Origin: Lindgomyces ingoldianus
Taxonomy: Eukaryota > Ascomycota > Dothideomycetes > Pleosporales > Lindgomycetaceae
NCBI RefSeq assembly: GCF_010093535.1
Contig: NW_022985164.1
Location: 2,154,378 to 2,218,377 of the forward strand
Direction of reading: 5' to 3'
DNA: 64,000 bases
Shown: piece after piece, positions 54,530-64,000 of the stretch
Layout of the letters: every line of letters starts with the position of its first letter
How positions within the stretch are numbered: position 1 is the stretch's first letter
The notes under the pieces: model-generated
What the model saw: the letters and a program-made list of their open reading frames with translations, nothing else
What the model was told of the DNA's origin: nothing
Database searches by the model: none
Made by a program: the position numbers and the translations under genes

Positions 54530-56692
54530 ATGCGTCTTAAAAGCTCATTCTTGCTATGCGTAATATTTTGCTCCTCATTCCCTAAGATATTCGCAGCTAT
54601 AACACGAACCATGACGTCCCCCTTCCCTGGAACTACATGCCCCCCTCTGGGGCTGCTTCCAAAATCCTACCCAAACACATCGTACGTAGTGACAATCTTA
54701 TTTCTTCTGCCCGCGCAAAAGAGCAAAGTGTCCGCTTCCAGGACTTTGATCCCCGGACTTTACGTCATTCATACTGATTTCCCTCATGCGGAGGATGGAG
54801 AAGAGCCAGCGATGATTCAACCCGAGGACGCGGAGTCAAGGAAAGAAATCCAATCGGATAACTCAATATCTGCCACTGCCACCGTTTCGTCAAACCTTAT
54901 GACAAAGGCGTCTGCGGCATCCACCTCAATGCCAGAGTTGTCGACGGCATCTACGTGGCTGCTGCAGTCTTCAACCACATTCGCATTGGAACCGGACAGT
55001 TCACCAATATCTACTTTTGTGCAAGAGTCTTCAGAGGCATCCAACTCTATACTACAATTTTCAACAATATCCTCCTTTACACTGGAGTCATTTAACCCAC
55101 CCAACCCAGCGTCCAAATCATCCCTTACAACTACTCAAACCTCAAACCCATCAATATCTTCACAGCACAGCTGGGGAATATGCCACGGTGATCTCTCCAA
55201 TGCCGTCATCATAGTAGGACTCCACACCTCATTCAACAACGGTATCGAGGTCGTTTTGCCGATTACATACAGCATAGCGAAAAAGAACTGCATATGTCTC
55301 GAAAGCCAGAAAGCACACCAAAACCAGGGGTTTATGTTGAAGAGCGCACGTAGTGGTAACACTGGCCAAATCTTCGTTAAACTCGGCGGCTTGGTTAATG
55401 GTTCTCAACTCGCACTGTCGCTGGCGTTTGATGTCGCGAGGGCGCATTGCGATACTTTTATCTTTGTGGATGTGGATGTGGGTGAGGAATTTGGTGTTAC
55501 TACTACTGTTCCAGCTACGAGATCGTGGACAGGTTTGACGACGCCGCCTTCGTTTGTGCTGGATACTGAGGGGATTACGGGTGACTCTATGACTGGGGAG
55601 AAGGATATGATGATGACGTCTGGAACGGAATCTGCAGTTTCGGTGGTTACAATAACCATGTCAACGCCACTTGAGCCTTCAAGTACATCACTTCTAAGTG
55701 GCAACACCAGCACAATGGCCAGTAGTAGAAGAAGGACTTTAAGTACATCTCCAAGTACGCCACCTCTAAGCGACATCACATATACCAACGCCAGGCCTAG
55801 CCGCAGCACTAGTTCGAACAACTCTTCTAAGACACTTACACTGAAACATAAGACCACAACGACATCCTCTTCACCTCCACCATCAACCCCTCCATCCTCT
55901 GACGCTTCACCCGATCCTGCTATACTTGCACCTACACCCAGTATCACAATTCTGGCCACTTTTTCACAGAGAAAGCATCTCAGCGCCCTTCATCAGACAA
56001 GCTTGAACTCCCTCGAGCCCGTGCGCTCGTGTCTCTCACGCTTGGGTGTTGATGTCGAATGTGCCACCATCCCCGACCTACAGATCAGAGCAGTGTCTAC
56101 ATTGATTGTAAAGCCAGAGGGGGGGAGGGAGAAGGATAAAGTGGCGCGGTGGAGTAAAGGGTTCCGAGAGGTGGGAATGGTAGTATCAACTAAGAAGGGT
56201 AAGGAGGCGGCGATTGCCAGAAAAGAACAAGAGCGTCGAGATAATCCCGAAGTATCTCTCGACCTCATAGACTTCACTATGGAGTCGACAGAATCTCCCA
56301 TCGACTCCGCTACAATCGTGACCTCAGTTCGGGTCCAGCGACCGATTTCAACTCCCACGCACCTAATACAAACCGCACTGGGCCCCACTTCCCACCTCTT
56401 CACACTCATACCACCAACCCCCAACCTCAATTCCATACTGCTAAACCCTTCATTCACACTCTCCTCTGCCCTTCCCCTAGCTACATATGCCTCCCTCCCC
56501 AAACTCACAGACCTAGACCACCCACCCCCACCACCAACAAACATCCTCACAGCCACACGATACACTACCTCCCTCCGAATCTGGGATCCACACTGCACGC
56601 CGAAACTCTACCCTCTCCAACGTATTGGCCAACGAGGAGAGGAAGAAACTGAAAAGGAACCTTGGACCACGACACTTGGCCCGGGTTGTTAG
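54530..56692 (+). CDS. Ser/Thr-rich secreted protein, 720 residues, with an open anchor frame after the stop
   Basis: One long open frame. A signal peptide covers about residues 1-22 (ending PKIFAA). Two long Ser/Thr/Pro-rich stretches (about 110-215 and 370-475) would be heavily O-glycosylated and lie on either side of a smaller folded-looking region (about 216-340, with four Cys and GQIFVKLGG). A second folded region (475-690) contains SRLGVDVECATIPDLQIRAV. No known domain recognised. The stop TAG at 56690-56692 is followed in the same frame by 80 more codons: a Gly/Ala/Thr linker, a hydrophobic helix (GWGLVGLMGVVG) and a basic tail, ending at TGA 56933-56935. The natural reading is a wall or membrane-attached surface protein whose anchor is cut off by the TAG. 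Its role is unknown. Confidence 0.65.
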   Translation: MRLKSSFLLCVIFCSSFPKIFAAITRTMTSPFPGTTCPPLGLLPKSYPNTSYVVTILFLLPAQKSKVSASRTLIPGLYVIHTDFPHAEDGEEPAMIQPEDAESRKEIQSDNSISATATVSSNLMTKASAASTSMPELSTASTWLLQSSTTFALEPDSSPISTFVQESSEASNSILQFSTISSFTLESFNPPNPASKSSLTTTQTSNPSISSQHSWGICHGDLSNAVIIVGLHTSFNNGIEVVLPITYSIAKKNCICLESQKAHQNQGFMLKSARSGNTGQIFVKLGGLVNGSQLALSLAFDVARAHCDTFIFVDVDVGEEFGVTTTVPATRSWTGLTTPPSFVLDTEGITGDSMTGEKDMMMTSGTESAVSVVTITMSTPLEPSSTSLLSGNTSTMASSRRRTLSTSPSTPPLSDITYTNARPSRSTSSNNSSKTLTLKHKTTTTSSSPPPSTPPSSDASPDPAILAPTPSITILATFSQRKHLSALHQTSLNSLEPVRSCLSRLGVDVECATIPDLQIRAVSTLIVKPEGGREKDKVARWSKGFREVGMVVSTKKGKEAAIARKEQERRDNPEVSLDLIDFTMESTESPIDSATIVTSVRVQRPISTPTHLIQTALGPTSHLFTLIPPTPNLNSILLNPSFTLSSALPLATYASLPKLTDLDHPPPPPTNILTATRYTTSLRIWDPHCTPKLYPLQRIGQRGEEETEKEPWTTTLGPGC

Positions 56693-56935
56693 CGAACTGT
56701 AACTCCCACCGGTACCGCCGCGGCGGATATTGGCGGGAGCACGAGTGGTGCGGCTGCGGGTTATACGCCTGAAGCGCTTAACCATTTTACGTATGTGGAG
56801 CCTGTAGGTTGGGGGCTTGTGGGGCTGATGGGGGTGGTTGGGATGTGGGAGTTTTGGAGGATGGTGAGGGCGCCTTGGGTGTTGTGGGGAGGGAGATTGA
56901 GGCCAAGGGCCAGAGAGAGGATGAGGACGGAGTGA
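56693..56935 (+). other. In-frame extension after the stop: linker, membrane helix, basic tail
   Basis: Eighty sense codons in the frame of the preceding gene, closed by TGA. They code a low-complexity linker (TPTGTAAADIGGSTSG), TPEALNHFTYVEP, a helix of about 20 residues and a tail with many Arg (RPRARERMR). The topology is that of a type I anchor. No intron was found that removes the TAG and keeps the frame. It could be translated by readthrough, belong to an allele without the stop, or be a decaying 3' end. Confidence 0.55.
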
Positions 56936-57449
56936 CTAGTTGGGATTAGTTGTGGATGGGTGTGTGGTAAGATTTTCTTGGGCTTGATATTTGAGAAAGG
57001 GGAGGAGGGAAGGGAGTGGTGGTTACTTGGATGGCTATGTATAGACGTGTTGGGTTTCCTTGAGAGGTGGATGAGAGATGATGTACTGCATCTTCCTACG
57101 TCATGTAGGCCATGACAGACGGGGTAGGATTTTAGGATAGAAATTAGCATCCTGTTAGCAGTTACTCTAAATATAGCAGGGGGTTTAACACACGAGCTCT
57201 AGCTAATTATGCGCCATGTTGGGTGATAATACGCTGCCTAAAGAGAGGGACAGAAGGTTGAAGTTGGTGGAGTGAGGGAAATGTGCGTCTATATTACACT
57301 GATAGAAGGTTGAAGTGAGTCCACCGACTGTGTAACCTATCCGCGCCGAATATGATCATGTAGGACTTGCGTCTATATATGTACAATCCTCTAAGCTATG
57401 CCCTGGGTATCATCAACAGTGATCATACACCCTCCTCACCTTCTCGCCA
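56936..57449. other. Convergent intergenic region; no gene seen
   Basis: Contains a short direct repeat, gaaggttgaagt, at about 57251-57262 and 57305-57316, and gcgtctatat twice. Nothing else stands out. Confidence 0.4.
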
Positions 57450-58859
57450 TCAAGTCAACAGAATCTCAAACCCTTCCTTACTGATAGTAACTTCCTCATT
57501 CTCAAACGCGTACTTTCTTCTCACAAGCTCAAAAACAATCAATCCAGCACTCGTACTCGGTACCTGCCGAATCGTATTCAAGAAGAAATCACGGTAGAGA
57601 TAGCGTCTCCAACCCCCCGCTCTTTTCGCGAGTTTCTTGCACTGTCGGAAAGTTTCTTCATATGCATGGTAGTACCGCTGCATGATACGACTGGGCTTCT
57701 TTTCGTCGTGTGCTTGGTAGTCCAGCGCTTCAAGACGACGGTAGTGCACGGTTTGTAATTCAGTGAGCGGGTGTTGGACCAGTTGCGAAGTGATAGAAGC
57801 AGATATGCCCGCTAGAAGGAGAAAAGCAGGCTCGATGGTGTAATGAGGTTTTATCACTGGCCGGCCATCCATATCGTCGCGGTAATGGGCGGCAGACTCC
57901 AGCAAGGTGTCGCGCGTGCGGCTTCCGTAGTATTTTGTTATGAACTCGTAGTAGGCCTGGCTTTTGATGGTTTCGAAGGTGCTGAAAAATACGGCGGCGC
58001 CGAAAGAGTCTTTGACTAAACTCAGCGTCCAGCCCGCGAAAATGCCGCGGACGCCAATGGAATGTAGCTTGTGACCCGCATAGTGCCACATTGTCTTATA
58101 TTTGCCCTCGAGGATGTCGGCGGTGCGGAAGCGGACTTGGAGGGCATCGAAGGGGGCGGCCAGGAGCGATTGTACACCTCCGGCTATGAAGCCTGCGGAG
58201 AGGGTAGTGGAAATGGATGGAGGGGGATAAGAGCGTTTAATGTGGTGCGAAGAAGGTGCATGAAGAGAGGAGAGACTTTGGAGATATGCCGTATAGAGCA
58301 CCGCGCCGATACTGCTCAACGTTAGACTTGAAATGTGCAGATTAACTGCGTGTTATCACACAACGTGGAACATGACTAGGGCAGGGTCTATCTATTAACC
58401 CTCTCGCTAGAATTAAGGAGAAGGCCAACAGAGTGCACATCACTGCCCTGAATTACCCCAGTCTTGACTACGTTAGGTGACAAGACGCAATATGCATGGA
58501 CCTTACAAAGTATTTGCCATTAGCGGCGGCAGCACCTGGTTCGGAATGAAGCTCCACCCCTCGGCCCTGACTGCATGAGCCAGAAGAGCTGGAGTCGTCA
58601 TTCTCCATGACCATCCCAACTCAGCCTGCACATGGGGATTGATAGCCCTGGCATAGCCTAGGTAGTCGATGCGACCACGAAAGAAGGCCTTTACTGGCGC
58701 GCGGAAATAGAAAGCTACAGCTCGAGCCGTGATGGCGCGTATACCGGCGGCTTGCACTCCAGTCGCGGCGTTGCCCTTCTTTGGCTGGGTCGCGGTCTCT
58801 GGGTCCTCATTGCGGGGGGAGGGAGAGACTCCAGCGCGAATGCTGGAGCCGGTAGTCAT
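57450..58859 (-). CDS. Mitochondrial carrier family (SLC25) protein
   Basis: Two exons, 58859-58507 and 58314-57450 (or 58311), giving about 405 residues. Carriers move metabolites across the mitochondrial inner membrane through six helices in three repeats. Repeat signatures are partly degenerate: FDALQVRF in the second repeat (APFDALQ instead of PxDxxK/R) and HPLTELQTVHYRR in the third. The first repeat lies in exon 1 with FRGRIDYLGYARAI. Helix-pairing Gly patterns (AGFIAGGVQSLLAAP, GIFAGWTLSLVKD) are clear. The protein is longer than the usual 300 residues because of a 40-residue basic N-terminal extension and longer loops. The acceptor is a double ag spaced by three bases, so two isoforms differing by one residue are possible. 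No substrate can be inferred. Confidence 0.85.
58373..58431 (+). repeat. Dispersed repeat R2, copy 3, inside the carrier intron
   Basis: tgactagggcagggtctatc then ttaaccctctcgctagaatt, aligned with 54100-54158 over about 59 bases. It lies wholly within the intron 58315-58506 of the carrier gene. Confidence 0.55.
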
Positions 58860-59290
58860 CTCATATCATCGGAGGGGGAGTCGAAGCCTGCAGAGCACTG
58901 CTGCAGGTGGGAGAGCCGTCCTTTCTATCTCCTAAATGAAGGTGAGGTTGCACGTGGGAGGGTGGTGGTCATTGTGGTCACGGTGGTCACCGGTGAAGAG
59001 TGAATGACAACCCGACAATACCCACCTGCTTTTCCGTTTTCCATTTTCCGTTTTCCGTTTTCCGTTTTCCGCTTCAGTTTTCCGCTCTGCAGCGGAAATT
59101 GAGAGGGAGCGCCCGCGTTAGAGCTTGGCGCCAAGCCATTCTGCGAAAGCGCGGATCGCGTCTCCTCCGCCGTCATTTACTTTCCCATCGTCAACCTCGC
59201 GACTTTTCTCCATCTCACCTTCCCCCGACCTTCTCCCATCTCAGCCGCGTCAACTATCCGAAGGCCTGTCTTTTCTCGCTGCCTTCTACC
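58860..59290. promoter_or_regulatory. Divergent promoter region, mitochondrial carrier (-) and SPT16 (+)
   Basis: The 431 bases between the two ATGs hold both promoters. Notable are repeated gtggtca motifs near 58962-58990 and a ttttccg tandem at about 59030-59085, both unusual for the window. The stretch just before SPT16 is pyrimidine-rich, as in many strong fungal promoters. Confidence 0.5.
59030..59085. repeat. ttttccg tandem repeat in the SPT16 upstream region
   Basis: About seven units of 7 bases (ttttccg with single-base variants such as ttttcca) followed by a broken unit. It lies about 205-260 bases before the SPT16 ATG. Confidence 0.85.
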
Positions 59291-62200
59291 ATGGCTGACG
59301 ATATTGTCATCGACAAACAGGTCTTCCACGAGCGTCTCAATAACTTTGTCACTAAGTGGAAGGCAGACAAGCGCTCGGGTGATGCCATTTTCAACGGTGC
59401 AGGTTCAATCGCGAGCTGTGTGGGCAAAGCGAGCGACCCGGGAACTTATTCTAAGCCGGCCGCCTTCCAGGTAAGCTCTCTCCCTTCTCCCTCACATTTG
59501 CATGCGCAGAAACGATGCGGCGCTGATCCCGTGGTTGTATAGCTATGGCTGCTAGGCTACGAGTTCCCCGCGACCCTGTTCGTCCTCACACCCGACCTTT
59601 TCCAGATCGTCACAACCAAGAAGAAGGGTACGTCGGCCACACTCACTACTATGACGGTTGAATGCTAATGTTGGCCGGCTTCCCAGCTTCGTACCTGGCA
59701 CCGCTCAAAGGGGGTAAGGTTCCCGTCGAGATCCTGGTCCGTGGCAAGGATGCCGAAGAGAACAAGAAGCAGTTTCAGAGCTGCATAGAGTCCATGAAGA
59801 AGGCAGGCGTGAGTCACAATGGCAACAGCGAGATAAAACATGTCCTAACACGGCTTAGAAGAAAGTCGCAGTGATGAAAAAGGACAACGCCGCCGGCCCC
59901 TTCGCCGAGGAATGGAAGGCAGCATTTCAGGCCTCAGACATCAAGGAGGAGGATCAGGTCGATCTGGCGGGCATCTTGTCCAATGCTGCTTTGTCAGTCA
60001 AGGACGAGAAGGAGCTGGTGAGTTTGGAGACTTCAGCATCGCTCGGCTTGCATTGCTGACATGTACAAGCGTATCATCCGAGACGCCTCCCGAGCCTCCA
60101 GTGCCCTCATGACCAGCTACTTTGTCGAAGAAATGTCCGAAATCCTTGATACGGAGGAGAAAATTACTCATCGTGCGTTTTCGGAAAAAGTTGGCAACAA
60201 AATCGACGACCCCAAGTTTTTCCAGAAGGAAAAGGTGTCGAAGAATTTTGACCCCATGCAGCTGGACTGGTGCCTACAGCCCATCGTGCAGAGCGGCGGA
60301 AAATACGACCTGCGCTTTCAATCAGATCCGGACGAGAGCAACCTGCACGCCGGGGTCATCATATCAGCCCTAGGCCTGCGCTACCAGACATACGGCTGCA
60401 TGGTTGGCCGGACGTACATGGTTGGCCCAAACAAGAGCCAGGAGAGCAACTACAAGCTTCTCCTATCCATGCATGATTTGGTCCTTAAATCGATAAAGGA
60501 TGGCGTCGTGGCTAAGGACGTTTTCAACAAGGCCCTGAGCCTGCTCAAATCAAAGAAACCCGATTTAGAGAAGAATTTTACCATGAGAAACGTTGGCTAC
60601 GGTATTGGTGTTGAGAACAAGGACCCAACCCTGCTGCTGAGTGCCAAAAACCAGCGGGTGCTAAAGGATGGCATGACGCTCGTTGTTCAAACTGGGCTGC
60701 AGGACCTCAAGAACCCGAACCCACAGGACAAGAAGAGTGCTGCTTATTCACTTCTCTTGATCGACACGGTTCGTGTGACACCCACTGATGCCGCCGTATT
60801 CACTAAAGATACCCCGTCCGATCTGGACTCAGTCTCATTCTTCTTTAACGACGAGGAAGAGCCTGAGACTAAGCCGAAACCGAAGCGAGAACGTCCTGGC
60901 GCGGTTGCACAGACAAACGCCACCAAGACGCGAACCCGACATGAGCGGCCGACAAATCAAGATGCGGAGAAGGAAGCGCAGCGCCGAGAGCATCAGAAAG
61001 AGCTTCATCAGAAGAAGCAGGCAGACGGCCTAGAAACGTACGGCAAGGGTGCAAAGTCTCTGAACGGAACCGAGGAGAAGAAGTTCAAGCGATTTGAATC
61101 GTACAAGCGCGACAACCAGCTGCCTGTTGCGGTTGCCAATCTAGAGATTGTTGTGGACAAGAAGCTCCAGACAGTCATTCTCCCCATTATGGGCCGTCCG
61201 GTGCCTTTCCACATTAACACCATCAAGAACGCCTCACACACTCCCGAGAGCGATTTTACCTCTCTGCGTATCAATTTCCTCTCGCCCGGTCAGGGAGTGG
61301 GTAGGAAAGACGACCAGCCGTTTGAAGACCCTAATGCACACTTTATTCGAAGCTTGACATTTCGCTCCCATGACGTGGATCGTATTGATAGAATCACTAA
61401 GGATATCACCGATCTCAAAAAGGACGTCGTCCGTCGGGAGCAGGAGAAGAAGCAGATGGAGGACGTGGTAGAGCAAGACAAGCTCATACCTATAAAGAGT
61501 GAGTTGATACGTCTTGCGCTCGAACTCCAAAATGCTGATTACATTATTAGACCGAAAACCATACATCCTTGACATGATCTTTATGCGACCCGCCATGGAC
61601 GGCAAACGCATTCCCGGTCAAGTCGAAGTCCACCAAAACGGTCTCCGCTACGTTCATGGTGCTGGCGGCTTTAGGATCGATATCCTTTTCGGCAACATCA
61701 AGCACCTTTTTTTCCAGCCTTCGCAACACGAACTGATTGTCATCATTCATGTCCACCTCAAAAATCCAATCATGATTGGAAAGAAGAAGGCCAAGGACGT
61801 TCAGTTTGTTCGCGAAGCTACTGAGATGCAGTTTGACGAGACGGGTAACCGGAAACGACGACACAAATTTGGTGACGAAGAAGAGTTCGAGCAGGAACAA
61901 GAAGAGCGACGACGACGCGCCGCTCTCGATAAAGAGTTCAAGAACTTTGCTGAGAAAATCGCGGACGCAGCGCGCAACGAAAATGTGTCGGTGGATATTC
62001 CCTACCGAGAGCTCGGTTTCAATGGTGTTCCTTCCAGATCATCTGTGCTCGTTCAGCCCACCACAGACTGCTTAGTACAACTTACTGAGCCACCATTCAC
62101 ATGTCTGACCCTCGCCGAGATCGAAATCGTCCACCTAGAACGTGTCCAATTCGGCCTACGCAACTTCGACATGGTGGTCGTATTCAAAGACTACAACCGC

Positions 62201-62650
62201 CCTCCGGTACACATCAACACCATCCCCGTCGAGTCTCTTGACCCAGTCAAAGACTGGCTCGACAGCGTCGACATTCCCTTCTCCGAAGGTCCGCTCAATC
62301 TCAACTGGGCCACCATCATGAAAACCGTTACCTCGGACCCCCACCAATTCTTCGTCGACGGTGGATGGTCGTTCTTGTCCACGGAATCTGACGACGAGGA
62401 TGACGAGCAGGAGGAAGAGGAAAGCGCGTTTGAGGTTAGTGACTCGGAGCTTGCTATCTCGGATGAAAGTTCTGGGTCTGGCAGTGATTTCGATGAGAAT
62501 GCAAGCGATGAGATGAGTGCCGAGGGGAGTGACGATGAGTTGAGTGAGGAAGGCGAGGATTGGGATGAGCTGGAGAAGAAGGCGGCGAGGAAAGATAGAG
62601 AGGGGGGATTGAATGATGATGATGACAGGGGGAAGAAGAGGAAACGTTGA
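59291..62650 (+). CDS. SPT16: FACT complex subunit SPT16
   Basis: Six exons: 59291-59470, 59543-59627, 59687-59808, 59859-60017, 60070-61498 and 61551-62650, giving 1024 residues, the normal length. SPT16 with POB3 forms FACT, the histone chaperone that opens and rebuilds nucleosomes during transcription and replication. The N-terminal domain resembles an inactive aminopeptidase P (M24) fold over about residues 1-450. A dimerisation and middle domain with two PH-like folds follows (about 530-930), with [18 protein letters not shown] near 680. The last 85 residues form the very acidic histone-binding tail ([11 protein letters not shown]) ending in a basic KKRKR. Every intron rejoins conserved sequence. 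Confidence 0.96.
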
Positions 62651-63838
62651 TGAGGGGAAATGATGGGAGGGGACTATGGCGATGACTGATTAATGCTTCA
62701 CTCTTTGCGAGAAAGCAGAGCAGAGAGGATTGTGTAGCATCAGAGTCATTTTCTGATTTTCACCTCACCTTGGCTTCCTGTTCCTCAGGCTGGATAGCTA
62801 TATGGACTTTGTAAGATTGGTTGATGGATATTTCGCCCACCCACTTGCTTGTGGGCGGGAAATTGGTTTGGACGTGCATGGATGGACGGGTACAGATCAC
62901 AGATGGCAGCTAGGCGCTAGGAGCGTCTGAGTAATAAAAGTCTCATTGCTATACATGCACACAAAGACACTTAATTGACGCCGGTTGAACAATGAGGCAC
63001 CTACTTGCTATAAGCTAGTATTGTTGCACTACACCCAACCAACGTAGAAAATGACCAAGGTAGAGTGAGTCTGATAAATAAACATCTTGCTATAACTAGA
63101 GAGGTGAATAACGCAGTGCAAATCCGTTCTGAACTGTCCCCCTGGCCATGCATGTTCTACCCTGGGTGACAAGATTTCGTTTTACAATGCCTTGCATGCC
63201 TTGTGAATGAAAGCTTTCCGGCAAGCAAACTTCCTTCGAATGTGTTATGCTCAAGGCCGGACCTGATCAGAAATCAGGCAACGAGAGGAACGCGTGCTTG
63301 CGCGGACTAAACATGCTTCATGCCGGCCCGTCTTGGTAAGTCTGAGGGTCTTGGTAGGTGGCTGGAATTGAGGATTGGCGCAGGGATCCCGCATACGGGA
63401 AGGCGTCGAAATGCATACCGCAAATAGTTTAGCGCCTGTGAAGGGGGCATGTACCAGTGGCTGTCAGATGGATTCTTTTTTCAGGTGATGGAGATGCCTT
63501 AACTCCATGACATAGCATATCGGACGAATATTGCAACAGAAGATGGCGGAGGGTCGGATGGTGACTTGGAGTTTGTCCGAATGGATGAAGGGTGAGAGGG
63601 AGGATATAAACCTTGGAAGGGAGGGAGATGTACTAGATTGCACGCTGACCGGGCTTGCTTGAAGCCTTTTACTTGTTTTTACTTGCTGAGTTCTTATACG
63701 CTGGGATTTGATACCGTTCCTTCTAACTTCTTTAAAGCGGCCGCGGGTGTACAAACGCATCGGCTTCCCTAAACTTTCTCCTCACCTAAACGACCCGTCA
63801 TCTCCTTTGCCCTCCACTCACTCTCATCCACTACTACA
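62651..63838. other. 1.2 kb intergenic region; no gene seen
   Basis: Between the SPT16 stop and the start of the SDR gene. A TATA-like gatataaacc lies at 63602-63611, about 230 bases before the SDR ATG. No repeat or RNA gene recognised. Confidence 0.4.
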
Positions 63839-64000
63839 ATGGGCCCCTCAAAATCCATGCAAATGGGCCCGCTATCCATTTCTCGCTGGGATCTCTTCTA
63901 CAAATCCCAATTCAAGACCAAAGTCCCTTCACCCCCAGTCCCACCCTCCACCTCTCTAACCGGCCAGACCGCGATAGTCACAGGTAGCAACACGGGTCTC
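63839..64000 (+). CDS. Short-chain dehydrogenase/reductase, N-terminal part (cut by window end)
   Basis: The ATG at 63839-63841 opens 54 codons that run off the window. After a 45-residue N-terminal segment with an aromatic FYKSQF motif comes SLTGQTAIVTGSNTGL, the first strand and nucleotide-binding loop (TGxxxGxG) of an SDR. The N-terminal pattern (SISRWDLFYKSQF) is typical of fungal proteins related to retinol dehydrogenases, with NADP(H) likely. Substrate and full length cannot be seen. An earlier ATG in another frame is ignored because only this frame reaches the Rossmann motif. Confidence 0.8.
   Translation, partial: MGPSKSMQMGPLSISRWDLFYKSQFKTKVPSPPVPPSTSLTGQTAIVTGSNTGL

Noticed and set aside
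1..64000. CRISPR arrays, bacterial operons, ribosome binding sites or prophage
   Set aside because: Introns, promoter structure and gene families show a eukaryotic fungal genome; no spaced direct repeats of CRISPR type are present.

Overview
The window is nuclear DNA of a filamentous ascomycete (Pezizomycotina). Genes carry short GT-AG introns of about 50-110 bases, occur on both strands without operons, and include fungal families such as a sedolisin, an ATRR-type NRPS-like enzyme, an integral-membrane rhodopsin-like protein and NLR/STAND receptors with NB-ARC and TPR domains. The gene set suggests Leotiomycetes, but that is inference and no marker here proves it. All exon limits below were read by eye from splice signals, frame and family conservation.

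Layout. 0.5-8.5 kb: secreted sedolisin protease (+), vacuolar-type Ca2+/H+ exchanger (-) and secreted GH35 beta-galactosidase (+). 9.7-13.6 kb: ATRR-type NRPS-like reductase (-), the family that reduces glycine betaine to choline. 13.6-17.5 kb: no gene recognised. 17.5-18.9 kb: seven-helix rhodopsin-like protein. 21.3-26.0 kb: first NLR (alpha/beta hydrolase, NB-ARC, about 16 TPRs). 26.8-28.1 kb: uncharacterised membrane coiled-coil protein. 28.5-36.1 kb is a housekeeping block: MIC60, an unknown 229-residue protein, SAC1 and a RAB5-type GTPase. 36.7-38.8 kb: two paralogous small secreted proteins. 38.8-48.9 kb is gene-poor and repeat-bearing. It holds a possible small broken gene, a second copy of the membrane coiled-coil family, a damaged nucleoside deaminase, a 5-formyl-THF cyclo-ligase-like gene, degraded dispersed repeats and a 171-base solo LTR with a target-site duplication. 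48.9-52.6 kb: second NLR (SesA-like N-domain, NB-ARC, TPR), with an 839-base N gap inside its TPR array. 54.5-56.9 kb: Ser/Thr-rich secreted protein whose frame stays open past one stop into a membrane anchor. 57.4-62.7 kb: mitochondrial carrier (-) and FACT subunit SPT16 (+). 63.8 kb to the end: start of an SDR gene.

Biology. Conserved single-copy genes (MIC60, SAC1, RAB5, SPT16, carrier) alternate with accessory islands. The islands hold two NLRs of different effector class, two members of an unrecognised membrane family, paired secreted proteins and AT-drifted repeats, the usual setting for fungal non-self recognition loci. The best candidates for something undescribed are the GIWAP/WEFC membrane family (26.8 and 43.1 kb), the stop codon between ectodomain and anchor at 56.69 kb, and the secreted pair at 36.7/38.3 kb.
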